From positions 5,394,001 to 5,458,000 of the forward strand of contig NC_046680.1 of the NCBI RefSeq assembly GCF_009870125.1: DNA of 64,000 bases, in the 5' to 3' direction. The notes below the pieces were generated by a model, which worked only from the letters and a program-made list of their open reading frames with translations, had not been told where the DNA came from and ran no database searches. The position numbers were made by a program, and so were the translations under genes. This stretch comes from Drosophila pseudoobscura. Lineage: Eukaryota; Arthropoda; Insecta; Diptera; Drosophilidae. Of the stretch, positions 36,601-54,171 are shown piece by piece; position 1 is the first letter of the stretch; every line of letters starts with the position of its first letter.

Positions 36601-39600
36601 ACAATAACTTCCGGGTCTACGGCACAGTATTGCTCATTTTTATGGGTAAGCTGAAATCTGATGAGGAAAGGCAAGAATTAATGGTTGTCTTTCAATTCCC
36701 AAGGCTTAATTGTGTTCGTGGGCGTCAAGTTTGTCAATAAGTTTGCCACGGTGGCACTGGCCTGTGTAATACTCTCAATCATAGCAGTGTATGTCGGTAT
36801 TTTTGACAATATTCATGGCAACGAAAAGCTATAGTAAGTGCAGTCATCGTATCTTGTGAGAATCGAAAATAACATTTTGCTTGATTGCAGCATGTGTGTC
36901 CTTGGAAAGCGACTTCTGAAGGACATTCCCATAGACAATTGTACAAAGGATGACTCATTCATGCGCGATATATATTGCCCAAATAACCGTTGCGATGATT
37001 ACTACCTAAGTAATGAAGATACAAACCGCTTAAAGCAGAAACCTTTTAAAATCCGACTTGTTTCTTAATAGATAATAATGTGTCGAAAGTGAAGGGCATC
37101 AAAGGACTTGCCAGCGGCGTTTTCTATGATAATATCTTCCCCTCGTTTTTGGAGAAAGGACAGCTTATATCGTATGGCCACGATTCGATTGACATTGAGA
37201 ACATCGGAAACGAATCTTACAATCAAATTATGGCCGATATAACCACTACCTTTACGCTGCTTATCGGCATCTTCTTCCCATCGGTCACAGGTGTGTTTTT
37301 GTTTCTATTCATATAAAAGTTATCCTTATTTGACCCGAGTTTTTGTCACAAATCAGGCATCATGGCTGGATCCAATCGCTCGGGCGACCTTGCTGATGCC
37401 CAGAAAAGTATACCAATAGGAACGATATGTGCCATCCTGACAACCAGCACTGTTTACTTGTCCAGCGTCTTGTTCTTCGCCGGCACAGTGGACAATCTTC
37501 TGCTGAGAGACAAGTAAGCTGCCAATTGACCCATTCTGGAAAGAGTTAATAGGGTAAATTCTAACCTATTTCTAGATTTGGACAATCGATCGGCGGAAAG
37601 CTGGTCGTTGCAAATATCGCCTGGCCAAACCAATGGGTTATACTGATTGGGTCGTTCCTATCGACCCTTGGAGCTGGACTACAAAGTTTGACTGGCGCCC
37701 CCCGTTTGCTCCAAGCAATAGCAAGAGATGAAATCATACCATTTTTGGCGCCGTTTGCAAAGTCCTCCAAACGCGGAGAACCCACCCGAGCTCTGCTTCT
37801 GACTATAGTCATTTGCCAGTGCGGCATTCTCCTAGGTAAGCTTGAATTTGCTTCATGTTATTATAATATGTCATATTGCTTTGTTTGTATCAAAAGGTAA
37901 TGTGGATTTGCTGGCGCCGTTGCTATCCATGTTCTTCCTCATGTGCTACGGATTCGTAAATTTGGCTTGCGCCGTACAAACTTTACTCAGAACACCGAAT
38001 TGGAGACCGCGCTTTAAGTTTTATCACTGGAGCTTATCCCTGATAGGCCTGACGCTCTGCATATCAGTCATGATCATGACTTCCTGGTATTTTGCTCTGC
38101 TTGCTATGGGAATGGCCGTCGTCATATACAAATATATAGAATACCACGGGTATGATACATCAAAATATTCGAATGTGATGGAATTATAACTTTTCTGCAC
38201 CTGTTTTACGTTTGCAGAGCCGAGAAGGAGTGGGGTGATGGCATTCGTGGAATGGCGCTCACTGCCGCGAGGTTCTCCCTTCTCCGTCTAGAGGAAGGCC
38301 CACCGCATACGAAAAATTGGCGTCCGCAAATCTTGGTGCTTTCGAAGCTCAACGACAACCTCTTGCCAAAGTATAGGAAAATATTCTCCTTTGCTACTCA
38401 GCTAAAAGCTGGCAAAGGATTGACAATTTGTGTGTCTGTTTTAAAAGGCGACCACACAAAAATTGCAAACAAAGCCGTCGACGCAAAATCCACATTGCGG
38501 AAGTACATGACCGACGAGAAGGTAAAGGGATTCTGTGATATTTTGGTGGCGCAACAGATCGGAGAAGGTCTAAGTTCAGTGTAAGTTGGTCACCGAATCC
38601 CGAGAGCCTAACAACGAGAGCGCGTAGCATCAGCATATCATCTTTCTTACAGCATCCAAACAATTGGCCTGGGGGGAATGAAGCCAAACACAGTCATCAT
38701 TGGCTGGCCGTATAGCTGGAGGCAAGAGGGCCGGAATAGCTGGAGGACCTTTATCCAAACAGTGCGAACAGTGGCTGCCTGCCACATGGCTCTGATGGTG
38801 CCAAAGGGAATCAACTTCTATCCAGAATCAAACCACAAAGTAGTAAAGAGAAACCCATTTTCCTTAACTTGCCGATTAATTGTATACAATTTTCAGATTG
38901 GTGGCAATATTGATATTTGGTGGATAGTCCACGACGGAGGTTTGCTTATGCTGCTGCCATTCTTGCTAAAACAACATCGCACATGGCGTAACTGCAAGCT
39001 ACGCATCTTCACAGTTGCTCAAATCGAGGACAACTCGATTCAAATGAAGAAAGATCTTAAGACATTCCTGTACCACCTTCGAATTGAAGCCGATGTTGAA
39101 GTGGTTGAAATGGTATAGCAAACCACCCTTCCCATCCCATGGAGCTAGCTAAAGCTTAATAAATCATATACATATTTTTCTTTATTGGTAAACCATTACA
39201 GAATAACAGCGACATTTCTGCGTATACCTATGAGAGAACACTCATGATGGAACAGCGCAATCAGATGCTGAGAGCATTAGGTTTAAATAAAAAAGAGAAC
39301 TCCAAAGTGGTGAGTATTTGGTTTTTGTTAAGAAAAAAACAAAAATAACGTTTCATTATGGTCATGACATCTGTACTGCAGATTATTTAAAGTTCAGGTC
39401 TTCATACTAACATGATATATTTTTAGTTTTAATGATTACAACTCATACTGCACATTAAGTTATTTATTTAATTAAATCTTTATTAGCATTATTTCTATAC
39501 GAAAATAAGTTATTTACTTACTTCAACTGTAGAAAAAAGTAGAAACCGTATCGGCTTTTGTTTCCCATCAATATATCGACTTCTTATCCATATGAACATT

Positions 39601-41522
39601 GAGATCGAAATTAAAACTTTACACTTTGTATATTTGAAAATCAAAAGGTTCAGACTATAATGGATTTTAAGGAAACACCCAGTGATAATAAATTGTCTTT
39701 GGTAAAGAATATATACAGAATCACTATATATAAAGATACATATACATACAAACTTTTCATTAGCCCAAACATTCTATGTGTTTTTAGCTATGTACATACT
39801 ATATACAAATACATAAATGTATCTCGTCAGATCATTCAATCTATGTAAATGAGCATGTGTGATTCTCATTGTCATCCTTTCATATCATACATTTCTTTGT
39901 TGTACCAGTATAGGAATACTCACCCTACGATATTGCATATTGCGTAAATACATATCCATCTACCCAGGAGACGGGATTTCTCAGAACTGTGATTCATTAG
40001 AAAGTAATCTTCATGAACAGATCATCGGCAATTGCTGGGCTGGCATGGTCACGTCTAATTGTCTAAATCAGCATACTCTTTATATAAATACGTACATAAT
40101 AATATTTGATATAATTGACGTATTGCTTTATGCTGGATAGTTCTAAGTTCCACCATGCTCCAAATATGAGTTTCATTTTAATGTTCTTTTATACAATTTG
40201 GTTTGTGCCAAAAGTTTGACATCGAATCATTGCCCTATTATACATATATACATAAATACCTTTACTCCAGTGTGCTGCGGTTTGCGTCATGTGTAATCAT
40301 TTGGATAGCTTTTGTATATACCCAAAGCACTTGAGTGGTTTATCCAGCTTGGTATCCTATCCTCGAGCTTTATACAATCTTGATATTTGTTGCACTTTAA
40401 TAAATAATTTCGGCATGCGGATCCAAATGTAATATTCAAATGATCAGATTAGCTGAAAATTTTCCATTGGGAATACCCAGATTGTATAACAGACAGTTCC
40501 AGTGTTAGTTTGTTGTGTGAAACCCGAGAATACTCGTACTTTATTCCCCTGAAAAGTATTGGCCTCTTCCCCTTGATCAACCGTTTTTTCATATGCATCA
40601 TGGTAACATTTCCAGGTCCAAACAATTGTAGACCACCATTATGACGCCACCAGAACGGCGTCGAAAGTTCGGTTTGCCGATCCAACTATAGAAGAAACAC
40701 AGAATCACGTATGTACTCTTTTTAAATTATTATTTACCATTACTTCCAGTCCGTCAATACATAAAAGTTAAGTGGGATCAACGAACACGTAAAGAGTAAA
40801 ACCTATAGAGACGTTTGTTTTGGATCCATCCATTCGTACATCAAATTAGTTGTGATTGATTTGATGGTTATTGCTTTTATAAATATTTTCGCTTTTTGAC
40901 AATGAGTTTACATGAACTTTTCTGTTTTTTAAAATCAACGGCACTTGTCATTCGTAGATAGGTCTACATTTCTATTATTCTGATAATATTTATGTTCGTT
41001 ACTTCTGCAGGAGTCTCATAACGATGAGAAACGTAACTCAATTGATTCGGACGGTCCCGAGGAGACGGACGCTCCCGAAGCTACTTCTAAAAAGGATGAA
41101 TCGACAGAGAAAGCCGACAGCAAATTCAAGTCCAATGTGAAACCGTAAGGCGCAACCTAAACAGTCCAGTTGATGGACCTAATCAATTAAAAAAAAAAAA
41201 AAAACAATTTCAGGGACGAGTTCAATGTTCGTCGCATGCACACAGCAATAAAACTGAACGAGGTTATTGTGGAAAAGTCACAGGATGCCCAGTTGGTCAT
41301 AATGAATTTACCAGGACCACCTAGGGAAGTGAAAGCGGAGCGTGAAAGCAATTGTAAGAAGATCGATCTACCGAAAGATTTCTCAAACCTGGGAACTGTG
41401 ACTCATTTTTGACTTTCCTCTCTATTTTAGATATGGAATTTCTGGAAGTATTAACAGAGGGTCTTGAAAAAGTGTTAATGGTTCGTGGTGGAGGCCGCGA
41501 GGTTATAACAATTTACTCTTAA
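33547..41522 (+). CDS. kcc: K-Cl cotransporter kcc (SLC12A family)
   Basis: Coding chain from the second start: join(35213..35303, 35590..35781, 36010..36143, 36202..36284, 36346..36448, 36540..36645, 36704..36833, 36891..37009, 37072..37290, 37357..37513, 37576..37835, 37897..38149, 38218..38580, 38653..38839, 38897..39112, 39202..39309, 40616..40708, 41011..41144, 41214..41353, 41431..41522), 1059 residues. An alternative first exon, 33547..33655, has the same phase. The protein has the 12-helix amino-acid-permease core ([30 protein letters not shown]), a Cys-bearing extracellular loop (NCTKDDSFM) and the SLC12 C-terminal domain ending [22 protein letters not shown] keeps the Thr that WNK/SPAK-type kinases phosphorylate in mammalian KCCs. 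It moves K+ and Cl- out of cells, supporting neuronal inhibition. Confidence 0.96.
39648..39701 (+). CDS. kcc: kcc alternative cassette exon (18 codons)
   Basis: AAAAG|GTTCAGACTATAATGG ... TCTTTG|GTAAAG encodes [18 protein letters not shown] in phase 0. It sits between kcc exons ending at 39309 and starting at 40616. The later exon (40616-40708, [20 protein letters not shown]...) starts with the same four residues VQTI and has the same phase, which points to duplication and alternative use. Confidence 0.7.
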
Positions 41523-42157
41523 GAGCATTAATCGCTCAGTTTTATAAGAGTTCGCAACACTAGACAAGTTTAAGAATCAATCAAATTTTTAAAAGAAGGT
41601 TATTAATTTGTTATATTCAATCATATGTCCAAATGTTTTATTTTTACGTAAATAAAATATCAAAAAATTGTAACAATAATGAACCAGTGTACCATTTTTG
41701 TCATTCGTATTTGGCTCAAAGGCTGTCACAATACTGATCGAATGTGAGGTGTGGTTTGCATTACGGAAGGAAAACTCCAAACACACTACTGAGGGGGCTG
41801 ACTCTGTACTAAAAACCAGGCCGACTAAATTTAAGCTATGTACATCACAAAGTATCGTTGCGTTGGTTACCTCGCCAACGAACATTACTACTTTTCAATA
41901 CATAAACTATTTTGCTTCAATTCCACCCAACACGCATACAAATCGTATGGGCGTTAAAGATCTATGAAAACGTTGCCCAACACAGACTACTGCCCGTCTC
42001 TCTCAAATATAAATAATTGGACCGTGGAGAGTCGTACGGCCTATTACCATCGATGGCTGAGGGGCTTGTTGAACAACATACATTGGTTCGGAATACCTGA
42101 AAAATACGCTATTTGCAATTTGGAATTACAAAAAGACTAAAGATAAACCCAGCATTC

Positions 42158-43596
<1,439 letters not shown>

Positions 43597-46328
43597 TAGC
43601 CACGGAGCCCTACTCTGATGGCGAACCCCGAGTCAATGCATTCATTTCGTTGTCAATATTGTATTTGTGCTGATGGATCAATGCATTTGTTGATCAGACT
43701 GATCTAATTTATGAAATAAACCAGAGCTGGAATCCATTCCATGCAGCTTGCTCGCAATTAATTTAAATCTAGGACTTTACCGACCATAGAATCCGGCCAA
43801 AGGCATTAAGTTACTGGGTGCAATGCAATCGTTATCTCTTTTGGAATCAATAAATAAATAATGAAACATCCACTTAAAATTAATATTCCATGCTCGAAGT
43901 AAAGACAAATAAAAGACCAGGCTTTAAGTTTTATATTTGGTATATATTTATTTAATCCTTTCTTACTAACCCACAGTTCCATTAATGTTTTACTTTCTAA
44001 AGCAAATAATTTTATTTATGTTGGATTCAATGTTGCAGTTGCAAGTAACAGGGCTGGCTTAGCGATTAATACACGAATGATAAAGGTAGAAAAATTTGTC
44101 ATCCTTCACATTCATTTCCACATTCGTATCCGGTTATGGTGCGCAAAACCGTTACCATTTGTCGACGACGGCGTCAGGAACTACATTTTGTATATGCAAA
44201 CAATGGTGACGATTATTACCAAATTGTTTTTCATCAAAAATATTTAACCGATTTAACGCATGAGCAAACCAAGCTTGATGGGGATAAGTACGGGGGATGG
44301 TACTTCTGCGGATGGAACTGCATTGGGGAGGACCAGGACGAGGTAAGCAGCTTCGGGTCGCGGTCTTGAGCACTGCGTCTTCCGAAACTCTGGAAATTGG
44401 CAGTTTCGGTGGGCTTACGCTTTACACTTGCCAAAGCAAGTTATAGGGGGGAAATTGCATACGACCAGTTTCGGATTTCTTGTTTTATTATTTCGTTTTT
44501 ACGTTTAGATATCTTACATGCTGAATTTCAAATCTGTGTTTTGTTTGTTCGTTTATGCCATTGAGTGCGATAATGTAATAGACCATAATGCACAACGACA
44601 GCAACAGCGACTGCTCTGTTTTTTACATTCACCACAAATTTGGCGCACTCTCGACATATGTAATATAATAACTGCACGTACTTTTCTAAAGCAGGGATGG
44701 ATTCATTTTATGTTATGGTAATTAATCGGGGATCCAATTAATGAAATCTGGGATTGACTGTATAAGAAAATAAACAATAGTTCATTGAGAATGTGTATAT
44801 TGGGTTGCTATCGGGAGCTATGTTTGTACATATGTATGTATATCATATCAAGTCGTTGGTACTAAATTGCCAGGTCGATCGTTCTTCGCACCAACGACGT
44901 GCACGTGCAAGCAAACATAATTATAAATAGAATTTGCAGCAGCCAAGGGAAGCTTATTTTGGGTTGAGGGACACCAGTGGCCCTGACCTTTCTTCGGGGT
45001 TCGTAGAGCTTAGTATGTTTTAGTTCTGCGTTATTTATTGAATTAATGTTAGGTTAGGTATTTGTGTGGGTAATTTTTGTTTAATCAATTCACAGCGTCT
45101 CTAATTTTATAACAAAATAAATTATGTATTATGTTAATTTAATTAAGTATTCGCTAAAAATGCTAGAAGGATTACTTAATTCCATAGAACTGAGACTGAC
45201 ATAAATTATACAATTTGATTCCAAGTCAATTAATAATCCTTAAACATGTTCAAACTGATTGCTGCACACACAGCCCGGTGGTGTTCCTAAGAAATTGCCC
45301 AAAATACATACAATACAATGCAAACACAATCTGAAGCCGAGACGAGACGAGACGATACGTACGTACGCGCCCAATATGTCAGTTGTTGTGTTGGCTGCGT
45401 ACTGTATTATTGACTTTATTCAATATCTTGTGCTCAAAAACAATTCTTACAGCTACGGAATGAGTTTACCAATATTTCAGATTTTATTCATGAAAGTATT
45501 ATCAAACATTTGTATGTATCCTTGAAAAGGAAAGGTAAATTACGTTAGCCATAGACTGAGTTCGGATACGAAACTCGTTAAAAAAGATTTAAAAATTAGG
45601 TTCGATTTTTGAATGGCTAAACAAAAATGCCCACAAATAATGGGGTCTAGCACGAATACGCAAACGTAGCAAGAGATAGTAAATTTAAATTGTTTTGTTC
45701 TTTTGCATAACTAAACCTACAGAGAAATCAGCTTGTCAGTTGCTCAACGAGGATACCAATTTTTCAAATTGATTTTCTTTCCTGTTCAAAAAGCTATCTC
45801 ATTTACAGCGATCTTTTGTATGCGCTCCTTGCCGACAAGCCAGTAAAACATATTTGGATAAAACCTAACTATTACAATTGAAAAATATACCCGGTTTGGA
45901 ACTCTTATGTATCTACAGCATTGTATGTACAAAAAGCATCCTGCTATAATTTAATAATATACAAACACAAATATATATATGTGTATATTTTTTGGGTATA
46001 TACGTTTGGTTTGGTGTGTGTTAGGTTTACCGTTAGGTCATAGGGTGATAGGTAAATAGTCTGACGCTGTTTGTTCAATGCCAAAAGCAGGGAGTGAGTC
46101 AGTCGGAGGCCCCGTGGATTCAGTATCACTAGTAGTCTGTAATTCTGTGATACCGGGGAGTGGTAGTGGTGGTATTGGAAATCAGTTATATTTGGGAACA
46201 ATCTTTATATTGATTATGTTATGTCGTTACGTTAGATATTTATAATTGTAGTTTCTGTTTATATTTAGTAACATTTTATACTAGAAATTAGAATAATGAA
46301 ATTGGGCTTATGGATTATCATTATATTC
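43597..46328. other. Intergenic/intronic stretch between the Wdr47-like gene and SERCA
   Basis: It holds the 3' UTR of the Wdr47-like gene (AATAAA at about 43,716 and 43,850) and, on the minus strand, a predicted long last intron of SERCA with its short last exon (44152-44180). A GACGA / TACG repeat lies at about 45,339-45,368. Open frames at 44,136-44,369 (plus) and 45,259-45,525 (plus) have no recognisable content. Confidence 0.5.
44152..44180 (-). CDS. SERCA: SERCA alternative last exon (short isoform)
   Basis: On the minus strand an acceptor TGTAG is followed by nine codons reading VPDAVVDKW and a TAA stop. The partner donor is GATG|GTGAGAG inside the usual last exon (exon end at 46412). 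Joining them gives residues 1-993 plus nine, a 1002-residue protein, the length I recall for the second D. melanogaster SERCA isoform. The intron would be about 2.2 kb (44181-46411). Confidence 0.75.
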
Positions 46329-49931
<3,603 letters not shown>

Positions 49932-52900
49932 TTTGATTTGTTATCCTCTTCGTTCAGTAGACTTCACTTCATGTGTAAAGATTGAAAACAAAAACAAAGC
50001 CAAGTATTTTTATTATTTTCTGATAATAGGTTTGTGCTGACAAGAATAGTAATTGGGAATACCAATATGCATATGCATACGCAAGTGTGTTCATATGCAG
50101 TTAAAACTACCTCATTAGATTTCGTATGTATGCATGTGCATGTGAGTAAGTACCTGAATGCATACACACGAGTATGTGCAAATAATGTACGGCTGAACAT
50201 ACATATGTACATACATACACATACATCTCTACTGTAAAGTAAATATGCAAATTCTTAGACATTAGGACAAAGTAAATGAAAAGGGGCGGGAGGGAGGTAT
50301 GGACCAGTTGAGACGCTTAGTGGTCGAGCAACTATTACCAATTATTTAAGTACTAATTAAGAGTTGGTAAGAATATTGGCATTACCGCTCAAGCCAGACT
50401 AGTCTAATCTCCACTTATGAGATTCACACACGTGTCACTTTGCTTTGCACAACAGAGGCAATATTTGCCAAGATCGCCAACACGCAATTTGATTTCTTTA
50501 CGTGTGTATTGATTCAGTACAAATCATATAAAACAACGAACGCACTGCGTGTTAAGTACTGAATTTTCACTGCAACTTGTTATATATTATACGCCATGGC
50601 GCTTTTTTTCTAAATATGTGTGCTTCTGATAATATTGCACTAAGTCTCGAGCCGCTGATTTTGTGAGTTTCATCGGCGTTCGTTTCACCTGGCGACTATG
50701 ACACGACATTTATTGGTAGCAGGGTTGCATGTAAGCAGTAATCTATGAACATATCGACAGTGCAGCAATCGCATTGTCCTATAAATGATAGCTTGGTGTT
50801 CCTTTAATATAATAGAAAATAAAATATTTGCCTTTGCTGTATCGCCGACAAAACGAACCAGAACGAGACGAGCCACTACTATCAACTGAACACACATCGT
50901 AGGAAGTTTTTGGGCCTCTACCAAACACTGTTCTTTCGCGCTCTTTCACATTCAAATAACTGAGTCCACTCGTACAGCAGAGACATTTCACTTTTGAACA
51001 ATAAAAACGAGACAGCCAGAACCGTGGACTCGATATACATCAGGCGATGCGGAAAATTTTGAACCGGATCCAACAATTTTAAAATTGTTTGGATTATGTG
51101 AAATTATTACGAGGCACGGTCCAAATCTAATTATATACGTGTCACATCTGTCAAAATCTAACGGTATTTGGACTGTTACAGTTTCAACGTTAATTTAATA
51201 ATTCATATTTTAATGACTTTTAGTTTTGCACGAAACGAATGTGCCTGGCCAAAACGTATTTATATATGTATGTGTTTCTAATATATACATATACATATAT
51301 ATATATATATTCTACATATGCACGTATAAGTCTATAAGTGTGCATTATGGAGCAAAAAAAAATTGCCTCTGTCCGAGATGAGCTAAAAATAGCAACCTAG
51401 CACCCGAAAAATACAAGCTTAATTTTGAACACATATGTACATATATAAATATGTACTGGGAACACATAAATAAGTATGAATGTACAGACATACTACATAT
51501 GTACTGGCAGACAGACGATCGTAGGGTGGACTTTTATATTCATATGTGTCTTTAGGCATAAGTATATTTTTACGGCTCAAGATATTTAGAGCACACATAT
51601 CTGCATTCTGATGGATGTCGAACAGTGTAGAGGAGAGCTCTCCCCGCATGAATTTTCTAATTCAAATTGACAGTTGGACAGAAGAGATCTGCTAAGGAAT
51701 TGTATAATTCATGTGTATGTGTAATGAATATGTACATATCGTATATGTATAGGTATTTTATCCTTTCGGGAAGGAGACCCCTACGTAGGTCCACAGCCTT
51801 ATCGGTTCTTGTAATGTACTCAAATTCAGAATTATCAATCTGTCACGAATTAATTACTTAATCATATTTAATTATTCGAATGGACATAGAAAGTCCTGGC
51901 ATAACCAGTAAATAAAATGAAATGATATGGAATGTACATATGTATGTACATGATAGTAGTGTAAAAACGAAGCATGCATACAGTTCCGTTATTATTCGCC
52001 TCGGGGGCTGACACAACGGTTGCATAATCAGTTTTTCTGTCACAGATAAATGCTATGCACGGGCTATGCTATGTAGGACACAAGTGAAAACTTTACATCA
52101 GTGTGTCTGTGTGTCTATTTGGGACTGTGCATTGGTATTGGTGACATTCAAAAATTTCAATATGACTACGGAGGTCGAGGTTGTTCACTGTTTGTCCTCT
52201 TTACGGGTAATTTCCATTGGATATCTGTAGGCGGGGATTTCAACTAGTTAACTTATAACTAAAACTGTGGAAACACTTTAAAACACCAACTCTCAAGTGT
52301 AAGTATGTACATATGTATGTACGGTACGGTACGGGTATATGTAGGTAATTTATATAAATTGTTGAATTTTCCATGATTTTAGGCGCGCGATTGAACATTT
52401 TTACATTTTGGGAGTATATTTTTTTTTCGATTGGTTTTTTATGGAGTTTGGAGTAAAACACTACTTATTTTGTTTGGAATTGTTGCAAAAAAATCAACAA
52501 AACTTACAATTATTATTCCTAGTAAAAATTCCGTTATTATATAATAAATTTATTTCAGTCGGAAGACCAAGAGCTAACACAAAGATCGCGCTATTATAAC
52601 GATCAACGGCAACTGAACGCAAGGAGAACGCTGCTTGATGAGAGTGTCTATTTGAATTACAAAATTCATATATTTTGGCAAAATTCCCAAAACTACATAC
52701 ACTCTCTATTTTGGCCCGGGAAAATACTTTTAGCACGCACAAACTTTTGAGCACTTACCACCTATCCGATTGTTGGCGGTTGTGCTCGGATCTCACAGAA
52801 GGAAAATATATTGTCGGCCGCAGATACATATATGTAGGTAGATACAGATGCAGATACATACAGGCACATCCATATGGTTGTATGTACCAGCGTGTGCTCA

Positions 52901-54171
52901 AAGATTTGAACGAACTAAGCTGTGTGGGGTAATATGGGGAGATCATCGGTATTTGTGAGTGTAGAGAGTATTTCAAACTGCACGTGTGTCTGTTTAATAT
53001 TTAGAAATTATTATTTATAAACTCTGCCCAGTGACTAGTAGTATGTTAGTTTTTAGTTAGTTTGCTACACATAGGATTATTATGGAAAACAGTTTCGTAG
53101 GATTTTCAAAGGAGCCTAGTTCATTGCTAACTGGCAAAAAAACTCTTTAATTTAACAAATATACAAAACTACACCATGCCTTTTTAAACTTCTTTGAAAT
53201 TATGACATCCAAATATATGTAGGTGGCTCTGATATATATCTAAACATGAACATTGTTTTCCGGTACTGCAGATAGCATCCCCGAACAATCGAACAATTGA
53301 AAGAGTATGCACGTTCCGGATATTTCTGCTTTTTTTCTTCTAGTTTCAGCAGAGACTGCCAGCCGTCGTTTAGCCGCTTAAAATAGTCTTGTAATGCCTT
53401 TATGGCCTCTCAAAAAGTTGGCAAGAGCGCAATCGCTCTCCGCACATGTTCTTTTCTGTATTATATCCGCCTTAACGATATTTCAGAGAGCATACATAAA
53501 TATGCATTTGTCTATTATTTTACCTTTCAATATACATACATACATATGTACATATACATATATGGACACTATTTTTTAAACTACCTGAATAACTTAAAGC
53601 TATAAATATGCAATCAGGGTCACGGCTCCGGTGCTCCAGTTGTAAGCTCAATCTGATGAAGATCCAAAAAAGTGAATTAATTCAATCACAATTATCTTGT
53701 AATTATCGGAACTTTTTTGAATGGTATTTATATTATTCATTCACCATTATTTATACCAGCCTAACAACTTGCTTATTCTAAAAGTTCTATATTTTGAAGT
53801 AGTTATTTGCTCAGATTGTACAATTTTCTAATATCTGAATAGAATATAAATATTTTATGCATTCAGAAATGATGATATTCATATTCTAGAAAATTTATTT
53901 AGTATTCTTTGACTCAAAAAGATTACAATTGTGTTGTGTTATGTAACAATTGCATTCGCAGTTTGCTTTGTGTGAGTAACTCCGACAAATAAAAGCAATC
54001 CTTCCCCAAGCTATGGATTTCCGCCTATAAATATATTCATTGTAAATGCATATTATTCCAATAAATAATAATAATTTTTTTGTTTTACAAATACACACAG
54101 ATATATTTACATTTAAAAATATATGTATACACACCTTCACTGTAACTGTAAGGTCTGCTCTACATTGTAGG
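49932..54171. other. SERCA upstream region and spacer to Utp25
   Basis: It should contain SERCA promoters and 5' UTR exons, which I could not place with confidence. It has many microsatellite words (TACATATGTACATAC at about 50,200; an AT run at about 51,292-51,310; GTACG repeats at about 52,317-52,335). No coding frame here has a domain or a splice partner. Confidence 0.5.

Noticed and set aside
36838-37068. Apparent separate 76-codon gene inside kcc
   Set aside because: It is kcc exon 36891-37009 read through into a 62-base intron; the donor at 37010 and acceptor at 37071 restore the kcc frame.
44136-44369. 77-codon plus-strand frame with a donor-like GTAAGC end
   Set aside because: It overlaps the SERCA alternative exon on the other strand, has no partner exon and no recognisable sequence.
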